This document shows, piece by piece, positions 43,698 to 56,418 of a stretch of 64,000 bases of DNA. The stretch covers positions 39,339,593 through 39,403,592 of the forward strand of contig NC_133655.1 of NCBI RefSeq assembly GCF_009905375.1. The letters are read 5' to 3'. The notes below the pieces were generated by a model. It was not told the origin of the DNA. It made no database searches and worked only from the letters and a program-made list of their open reading frames with translations. Made by a program: the position numbers and the translations under genes. The stretch comes from Apium graveolens. Lineage: Eukaryota > Streptophyta > Magnoliopsida > Apiales > Apiaceae. Position 1 is the stretch's first letter; each line of letters starts with the position of its first letter.

Positions 43698-46600
43698 TGT
43701 AATATTCGGGATATATCGTGTAATTATTTTTTATATTAAATAATTATTATGTATGTTCAGTACCTATTCTATGAATTAATTGTTAAGTGTTATCTGTACT
43801 TGGATATTCAAAAATAATATTAATTGAGTATTTTAATTTTTATATGTCCAAAATAAAATATAAATAATTGTCATATCTTCCTAATTATTTTTATGTTGCT
43901 TTATGGATTTATAAGAATCATATGAAATTTCTAAAATCTTTTTCCGCGTAATTAAAATCTATTTTATAAAAACGGGAACCAACCGACGTCACCCGTTGTA
44001 ACATTTTTGGAACCCGAAACTCTTGCGAGAACTCCTTCCTAACCTAATTGTAATATTCCGAGCATATTTCATGTTTCGACTTTTTCGATCTGGCGTAAGG
44101 TTTGTTCTGCGCGGGTCCCGGCGCAAAATTTTCGATACAGTATTCATTTCGGTAAATCAATAAAAACCCGTATTTTCGATAAACGGGAGCTTTTTATTAA
44201 ACTATCCCAATTATCACTTCGTAGTACGCGTAACCAGGCGCTGAGACCAAGACCGCAGTACAAATTGTACTGATTTGGACAATTATCCCGAAAACCGATA
44301 CCGTTTGGATCAGTTTTTACAAATAAACGTACCGTTTTATATCCGGAATGATCCAACTGGATACTAATTTTCCGTAAATATAAATAGCCTTTTACCGTAT
44401 TTTATTTCGTATCAAAATCATTTGCAGACAGATAAATATATAATTTTACAAAGAAAAATCATATATTCATAAACTGTTCCAAGAATCAAATCAACTTTTG
44501 AAGGTGTTATTGATCTTTGTTTGAAAAGCTGGAGTACTGGATTTGAAGGTCTTGAAAAGCTCTATCAGAATCTGTAATCCATATACCTGCAGAATCAAAG
44601 GTTTATTTTCTGAAAATTTATTTATTTTCGAATTTATTTTATTAAAAATATGAATTTTTGTTCGGATGATTGTTTGTATGATTTGATGATTGCATGTTGT
44701 AGAGCTTGTTTTCCTGATGATTTTCATATGTCATACGTCTGATTTGGAGTTCAATAACATGCTCAAAAGTGGGTTTAATTTTCGAATTTTAAAATTAAGG
44801 TTTATAACCCGTATGAATGTTTTCAATTGAAATTTGGGGGTTTTTGAGTTAGGGGTTATTAGATGTTGATTTATAGTGGGTTGTGTTCCTTATAAAATTT
44901 GCAATCGATTGATATATAGCTCGTTAACAGAGGATGCTTGAATCGAAGGGAGTTGTGTTTTAAACATTTACGATGTTCGCCGGAAACCGGCGATGTTCTT
45001 GGCCAATTTCCGGCCAGAACAGGGATGATTAGAATGTTTTGATTGCATGAACAAATTCCTGGTGTTGTGTACTGTTGATCTGGAGGTGTTGGTGGGGTGA
45101 GGACGCTGGGATCGTCTTCTCCGGCCACCCCCGATTTTCCGGCGACTGGAACTGCAAAATTGCAGTTTAGTCCCTGTAGTTTTGAAGATGGTGAAGTTTA
45201 GTCCCTATAGTTTGCAAAATTTTCAAAAATAGGATTCATGTTTATAAAATGTTTTATAATCATATTTCCTATTTATTTTTATTATAAAAATTAATTTTTA
45301 ATTTCTGAAAATTCTAAAAAAATTAGTATTTTAATTCCGAAAATTATTTTTAATTCAAAAATAAATCTGAATTAATTAGTTAATTAATTTCAGTTAATTT
45401 TTAATTGATTAATTGTCAATTAATTCAAAAATTAATTGATTAATTGATTTAATTAATTATTAATTGATTTTGATTAATTATTTAATTAGATTTAATTATT
45501 TAAAAATGATTTAAAAATTCTGAAAAATAGTTTCGAGCTTTAAAATATTATTCTAAATTATTATCAAGGCTCGATAATTATTCCTAAATTATTTCGGAGC
45601 CAGAATTGGCCAACCGAATCCTGTTTATTAACTCGAAATTGATCCAACGACCCGTTTTAATTCCGAAAAATGTTTTAAAAATCATTTTAAATACCCGAAA
45701 GCCTATTTATAACCCGAGACTTCTTCATAAATGATTTGTCATTGATTATGTGATGTATTATGTGTTATATGTGACTTGTTGATTGGCTATCGGTCTATAC
45801 ATTCGGTGTTTACTTGATTATTGCATAACTTTCAATCCGTTAATCGGATTTGGGTAAAACGAAGGGTAGATAGAAGTATATGTTGAATAGAATCCTATGA
45901 GTTGATGATTGATAGATGCTTATAATATGTGAGCAGGAGAGGCAAGACGTAGGAAAGGGAAACAGGTAGTTGAGGAGTAAGACGATTGTGATTGGAAGCG
46001 AGTGCTGTGTAGTAAGCTAACACAAGGCAAGTGTTCTAAACTTTCTCGAGATATTGTAGTACTTGATAGTCTTGTTGATATTGCAAGTGCTTTGAAGCAT
46101 TGAAACCCAACCCTGATTCCAGTTATTGTTCTTGAGCCATAAACCTTATTCTTTCTAGACCATTGATTGTTGTGTACCCAAACACGAATCTCAAGCATAC
46201 GATACTACTCCACAATTACATGCAAATAAAATCCCAAACACTGAACTGAATTACTTGTATACTCAACCATTGTATCCTATGCTTTGGAAGCCCCAAACCT
46301 TTGGAAACCCTGAAATGTTGATTCCTTTGTTATCCAATTCTTTCATTACCCAACATCCAAGCCTTGAAAGTACTTTGTTGATCCACACAAGGGTTGAAAC
46401 CCTTTCATTGTTAAACACTCACTGTTGTTAATGATTCTGATTATTGTTTAATATTGTTTAATTTTGTTATTATGTTAGAATTGGATTGTTTTTATAAAAT
46501 TGTGGACCAGATTTGTGGTCAGACCATATAATGGTCAAGTTAGGCCAATGTGTGCCTTGGATCCAGTAGTTAGAGCAATGCTGTGTGCTTTGCTCGGGGT

Positions 46601-47138
46601 TAGTGCGTGACTGATCAGCAGCCTAACCTTGATTTTTAAATTAAAAGTATAATATCCAATTCTAAATCATAATCCATTGTTCACTTGATAATATAACCAT
46701 ATTCACTTGATGATCATTATTCTCAGTTTTGTCATTGTGTTTTGCTGAGCTAGTTAGCTCATTTGTGCGATGTTGTTTATACTCTTTCCAGTTAAAAAGG
46801 AACCAGTTGGTAGCAAGGATCCCCAGTCCAGTGCAAGAGCTAGGGATTAAGGTTGTTAAAGCTGAGCTAGTAGGCTTCTTTTGAAATAATGTAAATTTAT
46901 AAAAGTTTGTAATATGTTTAATATTCAGTTTGAGTTTGGAATAGTTGGGATTTGAACGGTTTGTAATATATTAGTGTGTTTGGCTTGTGTGCATACTTCA
47001 ACCTGCTGCGATCCGTGGTAGTTGGTAAGTAGGGTCACTGTATGTATATTACTATTATCTTTATTATTGTTATAAGCAGGTTGTAATCAGTGCGTGTGTG
47101 GACGCCAAACTTATGACCCGGGTTTGGAGGGCGCCACA
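43698..47138 (+). mobile_element. G2 5' LTR (3,441 bp)
   Basis: TGTAATATTCGGG to GGAGGGCGCCACA. Includes a GC-rich block (about 44980-45140, CCGGAAACCGGCG) and a very AT-rich block of TTAATTAA-like repeats (about 45360-45490). A consensus-like donor TTG/GTAAGTAGG is at 47024/47025. The minus-strand frames in it have no recognisable domain. Confidence 0.93.
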
Positions 47139-47142
47139 GGTT

Positions 47143-47154
47143 TGGTATCAGAGC
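47143..47154 (+). promoter_or_regulatory. G2 primer binding site
   Basis: TGGTATCAGAGC, initiator-Met tRNA type, four bases after the LTR end. Confidence 0.9.
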
Positions 47155-47336
47155 TACAGGTTATAAGTCACTGACACAAGCCTAGGTTGACGGGAATGGG
47201 TAGAGGGTTAGGATTAGAAGTAAGGAATAGAAAGATAGAACGTCGAGAGGTTGAGTGCTTCGGTATATCAGGTATTAGTGTAATTCGCGTCGTGGTTCGA
47301 GATTCTTATATTGCGATATGATTTCAGATAGCAGCG

Positions 47337-47855
47337 ATGGCTGACTCTTTTATCCCCGTATCAGCTGATCACTCAGAGCCTTCAGTTGGAGTGCCGTCTT
47401 CGGATCCACGTCCTGTTGTTCCACCAGTGTTGGCTATATTACCTCCACCTGTGTTGCAGCCCGTACCATTGCAGGCTATTCCACCTCCAGGCGTGAGGCC
47501 ACCTATCAGAGGACCCCCACCAGCTGATTCAGATTCCACTGGGCATTCAGTTGCGAGTGCCCCATTCCAGTCTACATTACTCCCAGTTCCTTATTACCGG
47601 TATGAGGCTCTTCTATTGGAGCGTGATTCCTTGTTGGCTCAGATTAGAGAGCTACAGCATATCATCAGGACTACAGATGTTGATCGTGGTGTGAGGGACC
47701 TTCGAGAGGAGATTCATATGACATGGAGGGTTCTTGAGGCTAGGCTACATGGAGATACACTACCTGATAGAGGCCCTGATGCACTGATGGGCTGGGCTAC
47801 TAAGGTGATGGAGGACTTTGAGAGGCTGGCAGGACCAGAGTTTCCTTGGAGTTGA
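47337..47855 (+). CDS. G2 ORF0: intact leader ORF (172 aa) between PBS and gag
   Basis: An uninterrupted frame starting MADSFIPVSADHSEPSVGVP. Residues about 25-65 are very Pro-rich (VLAILPPPVLQPVPLQAIPP); residues about 90-140 are helical with heptad-like hydrophobics (YEALLLERDSLLAQIRELQH), a likely coiled coil. The ATG lies nine bases after an acceptor-like ATTTCAG (47327). A donor-like AAG/GTGATG at 47804/47805 is in phase with an acceptor-like TTCTTTACAG/AAAATG (48312) at the gag start. G1 has a counterpart at 30818-31480. It is the only ORF0 without a stop although the gag-pol next to it is broken. Function unknown; possibly an accessory or gag-extension protein. Confidence 0.6.
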   Translation: MADSFIPVSADHSEPSVGVPSSDPRPVVPPVLAILPPPVLQPVPLQAIPPPGVRPPIRGPPPADSDSTGHSVASAPFQSTLLPVPYYRYEALLLERDSLLAQIRELQHIIRTTDVDRGVRDLREEIHMTWRVLEARLHGDTLPDRGPDALMGWATKVMEDFERLAGPEFPWS

Positions 47856-48315
47856 GTTAGAGATTCAGAGATGGAGATTCTGAGCAGTGTTGTTATAGTT
47901 ATGTAGTATGTACAGTAGTGTGTAGTGTGTATCAGTAGACTTTTAAGTTGTATTTATAGACTAGCTATGCTCACTAGTGAGTAGGTTGTTGTACCCTTTT
48001 TGCTTTTACTTCCGAAGCATCTTTATGCTTGTACTACCTAAAACTTTTGATCTATATATATCAGTACCTTTTTCCTTTCCAGCACTGTTATTTACTTTAT
48101 TACACCTGTTTTACCTTACCTTATTTATTGCACCCGTTATACCCCTGTGATACCATGTACCCTGTTTTCCATAATTGTTTATATTCTGTAAAGAAGCATG
48201 CAATTTATTTAGTTACAACTGTTTTCAAAAAGAAATATTTCTGTTTTGCAAAACTCTTCTTTTATGCAAAAGATTGATTCAAAAGCTAAATAAGTTGATT
48301 GATTCTTTACAGAAA
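47856..48315 (+). other. G2 ORF0-gag interval, pyrimidine-rich
   Basis: No gene seen. It has several pyrimidine-rich stretches (CCTTTTTCCTTTCCAG at about 48067-48082; ATTCTTTACAG before gag), as in a plant intron 3' region. Confidence 0.5.
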
Positions 48316-51300
48316 ATGCCTCCCAAAAGAAATACCTGTACCAACACCCAGAATGAAGAAACCAACAACAATAACAACCAAGATGATACAAACCCGAATG
48401 TGAACCCAGGACCCATGGACCCAGCAATAGCCCAGATTCTTCAAATCTTGGCCCAACAAACAGTTCACCTGGCACAACAACAAGAAAGACAGACCAACCC
48501 CCAGGTAACTTTAAAAATTTTCAGGCAGTAAACCCACCAGAATTTAAGGGTTCCTTAGAGCCAATTGAAGCAAATGTTTGGTTAAAAGAAATAGAGAAGG
48601 CATTTGTCTTAGTGAAAGTAAAGGAAGAACAGAAGGTTGAGTTTGCAAGTTACTATCTGAAGAATGAGGCCACCTATCGGTGGGAGATGGTGAAGACATT
48701 GGAAGGTACAGATGTTATTACTTGGGAAAGGTTTAAGGAATTGTTTTTAGGAAAATATTTTCCTCAGTTTGTTCAGGATCAAATGGAGCTGAAGTTTTTA
48801 GAGTTAAAGCAAGGGAACATGTCGGTAACAGATTATGAGGGTAAGTTTGAGAAATTGTCAAGGTATGTACCGTCGTATGTGGATACTGACAGGAAGAAAG
48901 CTAAAAGGTTTCAGCAAGGTTTGAAACCATGGATCAGAGGGAAGGTAGCCATTCTTGAATTGGATACCTATGCAGGAGTAGTACAGAAGGCTATGATCGC
49001 AGAGACAGAGAGTGAGATGTTCCAGAAGGAAAAGGAAAGCAAGAAAAGGAAAGTTGAGGGAAGTGAGGGTTGGCCACAAATAGGGAAGTTTCCAAATTTT
49101 AAGAAGGGTATGTTTCAGCCAGGGAGAAATTTTAATTTTAGGAGACAGAATGCAGGAGACGGAGGCCAGAGCAACCGTCCAGTTAATACAAATCAGTCAA
49201 GTCAGTTGAGACTAACTTTTCCGGATTGTCAAGTATGTGGGAAGAAGCATGGAGGAGTTTGTAATAAGTTGAATGTGGTATGTTTCAAATGCAATCAGAA
49301 AGGACACTATTCGAGGGAGTGCCGAAATCAGCCAGCAAGAGAGCCAGCAAATAAGGATCAGCCTATCCGGAATCCAGCAGTGAAGGTTCCAGCCATTGGA
49401 TTTACATGCTTTAAATATGGGAAGCTGGGACATATGGCCAGGGATTGCAAGACACCAGCCCCAGTCAGTAATGCATTGAGGATTATGGGATCTACCCCAA
49501 AAGTGAATGAGACTCCAAGGGCTAGAGTTTTTGACATGTCGGTGAAGGATGTGATCCAAGATACGGATGTCGTGGCAGGTACGCTTAATGTGAATTCTTT
49601 ATGTGCCAAAGTGTTAATAGATTCGGGAGCAACTCGATCGTTTGTTTCACAAGATTTTGTTAGTAAGTTAAATTGTCCAGTTGAGTGTTTAAATGAAATA
49701 ATGACTGTGGAATTAGCAAACCAAGAACGTGTAACTGTTAATCAAGTTTGTGGGAATTGTGAGATTGAGATCTCTGGTAGTAAATTTTGTGTAGATTTGA
49801 TAACATTTAAGTTAGAAGAATTTGATGTTATATTAGGGATGGATTGGTTATCTAAGCATGATGCTCAAATAGATTGTCGAAATAAGAAAGTAATGGTGAA
49901 AACGCCAGACGAAAGAATAGTAACGTTCAAAGGTCAGAAACAAGTAAAGAAGTTCTTAATGATGATTCAAGCCAAGAAGTTACTACGACAAGGATGTGAG
50001 CATTTCATGGCATATGTGATCGATAGAAGTCAGGAGACAGCAAAACTTGAAAATATTCCAGTTGTAAATGAATTTACAGACGTATTTCCCGACGAATTAC
50101 CAGGACTTCCTCCAGATAGAGAAATTGAATTTGCGATCGACTTAGCACCTGGAACAGAACCAGTATCTAAGGCCCCGTATAGAATGACGCCCGTCGAAAT
50201 GAAAGAATTAGGGAAGCAATTGCAAGAGCTGTTAGAGAAAGGAGTAATCAGACCCAGTGTGTCCCCGTGGGGAGCCCCGGTATTATTTGTTAAGAAGAAA
50301 GATGGAAGCATGAGACTATGTATCGATTACAGGGAGCTCAACAAGCTTACAATCAAGAATAAGTATCTGTTACCCAGAATCGATGATCTGTTCGACCAGT
50401 TGAAGGGAGCCAAGTATTTTTCCAAGATCGATTTAAGATCGGGATATCATCAACTGAAGATCAAGCCAGAAGATATACCAAAGACAGCTTTTCGAACAAG
50501 GTATGGACATTATGAATTTCTAGTAATGTCTTTTGGATTGACCAACGCCCCGACAGCATTTATGGACCTGATGAACAGAATTTTCAAGGAATACTTGGAC
50601 ATGTTCATTATTGTGTTTATAGACGATATTTTGATCTATTCAAAGACAGAAGAGGATCATGCGGAACATTTAAGGACAACTTTGGAGATTTTAAGGAAAA
50701 AGAAGTTATATGCTAAATTCTCGAAGTGTGAGTTTTGGCTATAGGAAGTTCAATTCCTAGGACACATAATCAGTAACGAAGGGAACAAAGTGGACTCGAC
50801 AAAGATCGAGGCAATTACGAATTGGGAGAGACCGAGAACACCCACTGAGGTAAGAAGTTTCTTGGGATTGGCGGGATATTATCGACGATTCGTTCAGAAT
50901 TTCTCAAGGATTGTAATACCATTGACAAAGTTTACACGAAAGAATGAAAAGTTTATATGGAACGACAAGTGCGAAGAATATTTTCAAGAGTTAAAGTGGA
51001 GATTAATCACGACACCTGTTTTGTCACTTCCAGACGATCAAGGGAATTTCGTAATTTATAGCGATGCTTCTCACAAAGGACTAGGAAGTGTTTTAATGCA
51101 GCCCAAAAAGGTGATTGCATATGCGTCAATGCAATTGAAACCACACGAACAAAAGTATCATACTCATGATTTGGAACTAGTAGCCATAGTGTTTTCTTTG
51201 AATATTTGAAGACATTATTTGTATGGAGAAAAGTGTGAGATTTTTACGGATCACAAAAGCTTAAAGTACATATTCACACAAAAGGAACTTAATATGAGGC

Positions 51301-52937
51301 AAAGGAGATGGTTAGAGTTGATCAAGGATTATGATTATTCGATTAATTATCATCTCGGTAAGGCGAACGTGGTGGCAGACGCGTTAAGTCAGAAGGAAAG
51401 GTTAAATGTGTTATCCGTACCTGAAGAGATATATAAGGAATTTCAGAAATTGGAATTGGAAATTAGAGTTTGCAAGCCTGAGGAAGTAAAAGTGTACAGT
51501 ATGATTTTCCAACCGGAATTATTAGAGAAAATAAAGAAATGTCAGGAAGATGTAATGGATCAAGATATAAATCATTTGGTAGGGGAAGAGTTATGCACGC
51601 AGAAAGATGACCAAGGTATTCTGAGGTTTTCATCTAGAATTTGGATTCCACCGGTGACGGAGTTAAAGAATGAAATTTTACAAGAAGCACATAGTTCAAG
51701 ATATTCCATCCATCCAGGGAGTACCAAAATGTACAAAGATTTAAAGAAGAATTATTGGTGGCCAGACATGAAGAGGGAAATTGTGGAATGGATTAGCAAA
51801 TGTTATACCTGTCAGAGAGTTAAAGCAGAGCATCAGAGACCAAGTGGGTTATTACAGCCATTGGAGATTCCAGAGTGGAAATGGGAACATATTACCATGG
51901 ATTTCATAGTTGGATTACCAAGGACAAGGGCTAATCATGATGCCATTTGGGTTATAGTGGATAAACTTACCAAGTGAGCTCATTTTCTGCCTATAAACGA
52001 AAGATTTTCACTCGACAAATTAGTCCATATGTACCTGACGGAAATCGTAGTTCGTCATGAAGTTCCTGTGTCTATTGTATCTGATCGAGATCCAAGGTTT
52101 AATTCAAGATTTTGGAAGAGTTTTCAAGAATGTTTGGGAACAAGACTAAATATGAGTACGGCCTATCACCCCCAGACGGATGGCCAAAGTGAAAGAACGA
52201 TCCAGACAATCGAGGACATGTTACGTGTTTGTGCTATTGATTTTAAAGGAAGTTGGGACGAATATTTACCTCTGGTAGAGTTTGCTTATAACAACAGTTA
52301 TCATGCCAGCATTAGGATGCCACCCTATGAAGCCCTTTATGGACGTAAATGTAGATCTCCATTATATTGGGACGAAGTAGGAGAACGCAAGATACTTGGA
52401 TCTGAACTGGTACAGCAGACAAAGGAAGTTGTTGAACTTATCCAGAAAAGATTAATAGCCGCAAAAGATCGTCAGAGGAAATATGCAGACCAGTCAAGGA
52501 AAGACATGGAATTTGAAGAAGGAAGCTTGGTATTATTGAAAGTATCACCGTGGAAAGGACTAATGAGGTTTGGGATGAAAGGGAAGCTAAGCCCAAGATA
52601 TGTCGGACCTTTTGAGATTTTAAAGCGTGTTGGCAAAGTAGCTTATGAGTTGGCGTTACCACCGCATATGGAGCACATTCACAATGTCTTTCACGTATCA
52701 ATGATTAAGAAATACAATCCGGACTCCAGGCATGTAATAGAATATGAGCCAATAGAGCTTCAGGCAGATTTGTCATATGTAGAGAGTCTGATAGAGATTC
52801 TAGAGGAGAGAGAGAAAGTATTGAGAAATAAAGTGGTAAAGTTAGTAAGAGTATTATGGAGAAACCCAAAGGTTGAAGAGTCAACCTGGGAATTAGAAAG
52901 TGATATGAGAGAAAAGTACCCTCATTTGTTTTCTTAG
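48316..52937 (+). pseudogene. gag-pol: G2 gag-pol polyprotein with chromodomain, lightly damaged
   Basis: Gag starts MPPKRNTCTNTQ at 48316; a frameshift at about 48500 moves it to the frame that then runs to the end. Gag core [20 protein letters not shown]; zinc knuckle [14 protein letters not shown] (49281-49322); a second knuckle (49407-49448) reads [14 protein letters not shown], its second cysteine replaced by tyrosine. Protease [10 protein letters not shown] at about 49614; RT with FIDD at 50616-50627; RNase H from about 51057 ([11 protein letters not shown]); integrase HHCC ([11 protein letters not shown]) and the triad regions MDFIVGL, SDRDPRF, SERTIQTIED; chromodomain ending EKYPHLF at 52934. 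Stops: TAG 50742, TGA 51207, TGA 51975. Each is a single-site lesion within otherwise conserved sequence. Confidence 0.93.
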
Positions 52938-52962
52938 GAGATTCTGAGGACAAAATTCTTTT

Positions 52963-52975
52963 AAGGGGGGAAGGA
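52963..52975 (+). promoter_or_regulatory. G2 polypurine tract
   Basis: AAGGGGGGAAGGA directly before the 3' LTR start TGTAATATCC. Confidence 0.9.
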
Positions 52976-55900
52976 TGTAATATCCGGGATATATCGTGTA
53001 ATTATTTTTGATATTAAATAATTATGTGTGTTCAGTATCTATTCTATGAGTTAATTGTTAACTGTTATCTGTACTTGGATATTCAAAAATAATATTAATT
53101 GAGTATTTTAATTTTTATATGTCCAAAATAAAATATAAATAATTCTCATATCTTCCTAATTATTTTTATATTGATTTATGGATTTATAAGAATCATATGA
53201 AATTTCTAAAATCTTTTTCCGCGTAATTAAAATCTATTTTATAAAAACGGGAACCAACCGACGTCACCCGTTGTTACGTTTTTGGAACCCGAAACTCTTC
53301 CAAGAACTCCTTCATAACCTAATTGTAATATTCCGAGCATATTCCATGTTTCGACTTTTTCGATCCGGCGTACGGTTTGTTCTGCGCGGGTCCCGGCGCA
53401 ATATTTTCGATACAGTATTCATTTCGGTAAATCAATAAAAACCGTATTTTCGATAAACGGGAGCTTTTTATTAAACTATCCCAATTATCACTTCGTAGTA
53501 CGCGTAACCAGGCGCTGAGACCAAGACCGCAGTACAAATTGTACTGATTTGGATAATTATCCTGAATACCGATACCGTTTGGATCAGTTTTTACAAATAA
53601 AGGTACCGTTTTATATCCGGAATGATCCAACGGGATACTAATTTTCCGTAAATATAAATAGCCTTTTACCGTATTTTATTTCGTATCAAAATCATTTGTA
53701 GACAGATAAATATATAATTTTACAGAGAAAAATCATATATTCATAAACTGTTCCAAGAATCAAATCAACTTTTGAAGGTGTTATTGATCTTTGTTTGAAA
53801 AGCTGGAGTACTGGATTTGAAGGTCTTGAAAAGCTCTATCAGAATCTGTAATCCATATACCTGCAGAATCAAAAGTTTATTTTTTGAAAATTTATTTATT
53901 TTCGAATTTATTTTATTAAAAATATGAATTTTTGTTCAGATGATTGTTTGTATGATTTGATGATTGCATGTTGTAGAGCTTGTTTTCCTGATGATTTTCA
54001 TATGTCATACGTCTGATTTGGAGTTCAATAACATGCTCAAAAGTGGGTTTAATTTTCGAATTTCAAAATTATGGTTTATAACCCGTATGAATATTTTCAA
54101 TTGTAATTTGGGGGTTTTTGATTCAGGGGTTATTAGCTATTGATTTATAGTGGGTTGTGTTCCTTATAAAATTTGCAATCGATTGATATATAGCTCGTTA
54201 ACAAAGGATGCTTAAATCGAAGGGAGTTGTGTTTTAAAGATTTACGATGTTCGCCGGAAACCGGCGATGTTCTTGGCCAATTTCCGGCCAGAACAGGGAT
54301 GATTAGAATGTTTTGATTGCATGAAAAAGTTCCTGGTGTTGTGTAGTGTTGATCTGGAGGTGTTGGTGGAGTGAGGAAGCCGGGATCGTCTTCTCCGGCC
54401 ACCCCCGATTTTCCGGCGACTGGAACTGCAAAATTGCAGTTTAGTCCCTGTAGTTTTGAAGATGGTGAAGTTTAGTCCCTGTAGTTTGCAAAGTTTTCAA
54501 AAATAGGATTCCTGTTTATAAAATATTTAAAAATCATATTTCCTATTTATTTTTATTACAAAAAATCATTTTTAATTTCTGAAAATTCTAAAAAAATTAG
54601 TATTTTAATTCCGAAAATTATTTTTAATTCAAAAATAAATCTGAATTAATTAGTTAATTAATTTCAGTTAATTTTTAATTGATTAATTGGTCAATTAATT
54701 CAAAAATTAATTGATTAATTGATTTAATTAATTATTAATTGATTTTAATTAATTATTTAATTAGATTTAATTATTTAAAAATGATTTAAAAATTTTGAAA
54801 AATAGTTTTGAGCTTTAAAATATTATTCTAAATTATTATCAAGGATCGATAATTATTCTAAAATTATTTCGGAGCCAGAATTGGCCAACCGAATCCTGTT
54901 TATTAACCCGAAATTGATCCAACGACCCGTTTTAATTCCGAAAAATGTTTTAAAAATCATTTTAAATACCCGAAAGCCTATTTATAACCCGAGACTTCTT
55001 CATAAATGATTTGTCATTGATTATGTGATGTATTATGTGTTATATGTGACTTGTTGATTAACTATCGGTCTATACATTCGGTGTTTACTTGATTATTGCA
55101 TAACTTTCAATCCGTTAATCGGATTTGGGTAAAACGAAGGGTAGATAGAAGTATATGTTGAATAGAATCCTATGAGTTGATGATTGATAGATGCTTATAA
55201 TATGTGAGCAGGAGAGGCAAGACGTAGGAAAGGGAAACAGGTAGTTGAGGAGTAAGACGATTGTGATTGGAAGCGAGTGCTGTGTAGTAAGCTAACACAA
55301 GGCAAGTGTTCTGAACTTTCTCGAGATATTGTAGTACTTGATAGTCTTGTTGATATTACAAGTGCTTTGAAGCATTGAAACCCAACCCTGATTCCAGTTA
55401 TTGTTCTTGAGCCATAAACCTTATTCTTTCTAGACCATTGATTGTTGTGTACCCAAACACGAATCTCAAGCATACGATACTACTCCACAATTACATGCAA
55501 ACAAAATCCCAAACACTGAACTGAATTACTTGTATACTCAACCATTGTATCCTATGCTTTGGAAACCCCAAATCTTTGGAAACCCTGAAATGTTGATTCC
55601 TTTGTTATCCAATTCTTTCATTACCCAACATCCAAGCCTTGAAAGTACTTTGTTGATCCACACAAGGGTTGAAACCCTTTCATTGTTAAACACTCACTGT
55701 TGTTAATGATTCTGATTATTGTTTAATATTGTTTAATTTTGTTATTATGTTAGAATTGGATTGTTTTTATAAAATTGTGGACCAGATTCGTGGTCAGACC
55801 ATATAATGGTCAAGTTAGGCAAATGTGTGCCTTGGATCCAGTAGTTAGAGAAATGCTTTGTGCTTTGCTCGGGGTTAGTGCGTGACTGATCGGCAACCTA

Positions 55901-56413
55901 ACCTTGGTTTTTAAATTAAAAGTATAATATCCAATTCTAAATCATAATCCATTGTTCACTTGATAACATAACCATATTCACTTGATGATCATTATTCTCA
56001 GTTTTGTCATTGTGACTTGCTGAGCTAGTAAGCTCATTTGTGCGATGTTGTTTATACTCTTTCCAGTTAAAAAGGAACCAGTTGGTAGCAAGGATCCCCA
56101 GTCCAGTGCGAGAGCTAGGGATTAAGGTTGTTAAAGCTGAGCTAGTAGGCTCCTTTTGGAATAATGTAAATTTGTAAAAGTTTGTAATATGTTTAATATT
56201 CAGTTTGAGTTTGGAATAGTTGGGATTTGAACGGTTTGTAATATATTAGTGTGTTTGGCTTGTGTGCATACTTTAACCTGTTGTGATCCATGGTAGTTGG
56301 TAAGTAGGGTCATTGTATATATATTATTATTATCTTTATTATTGTTATAAGCAGGTTGTAATCAGTGCGTGTGTGGACCCCAAACTTCTGACCCGGGTTT
56401 GGAGGGCGCCACA
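52976..56413 (+). mobile_element. G2 3' LTR (3,438 bp)
   Basis: Near-identical partner of 43698-47138, ending GGAGGGCGCCACA and followed by ATGAC. Six substitutions and one 3-base gap are visible in the first about 100 bases; later parts look more similar. Confidence 0.93.
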
Positions 56414-56418
56414 ATGAC

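Larger units (their letters stand above)
43698..56413 (+). mobile_element. G2: complete Tekay-type Ty3-Gypsy chromovirus, 12,716 bp
   Basis: 5' LTR 43698-47138, PBS 47143-47154, intact ORF0, gag-pol with chromodomain, PPT 52963-52975, 3' LTR 52976-56413. Target duplications ATGAC at 43693-43697 and 56414-56418. Same domain order as G1 but a different family: the LTRs are not alike apart from their termini. Gag-pol has one frameshift and three stops, so few lesions. Inserted in the pol-ORF3 spacer of element A. Confidence 0.93.

Noticed and set aside
44871..45128. Minus-strand frame MAGEDDPS... in the G2 LTRs (also 54145-54402)
   Set aside because: Present in both LTRs by duplication, antisense to the element, no domain; most likely a chance frame in the GC-rich block.
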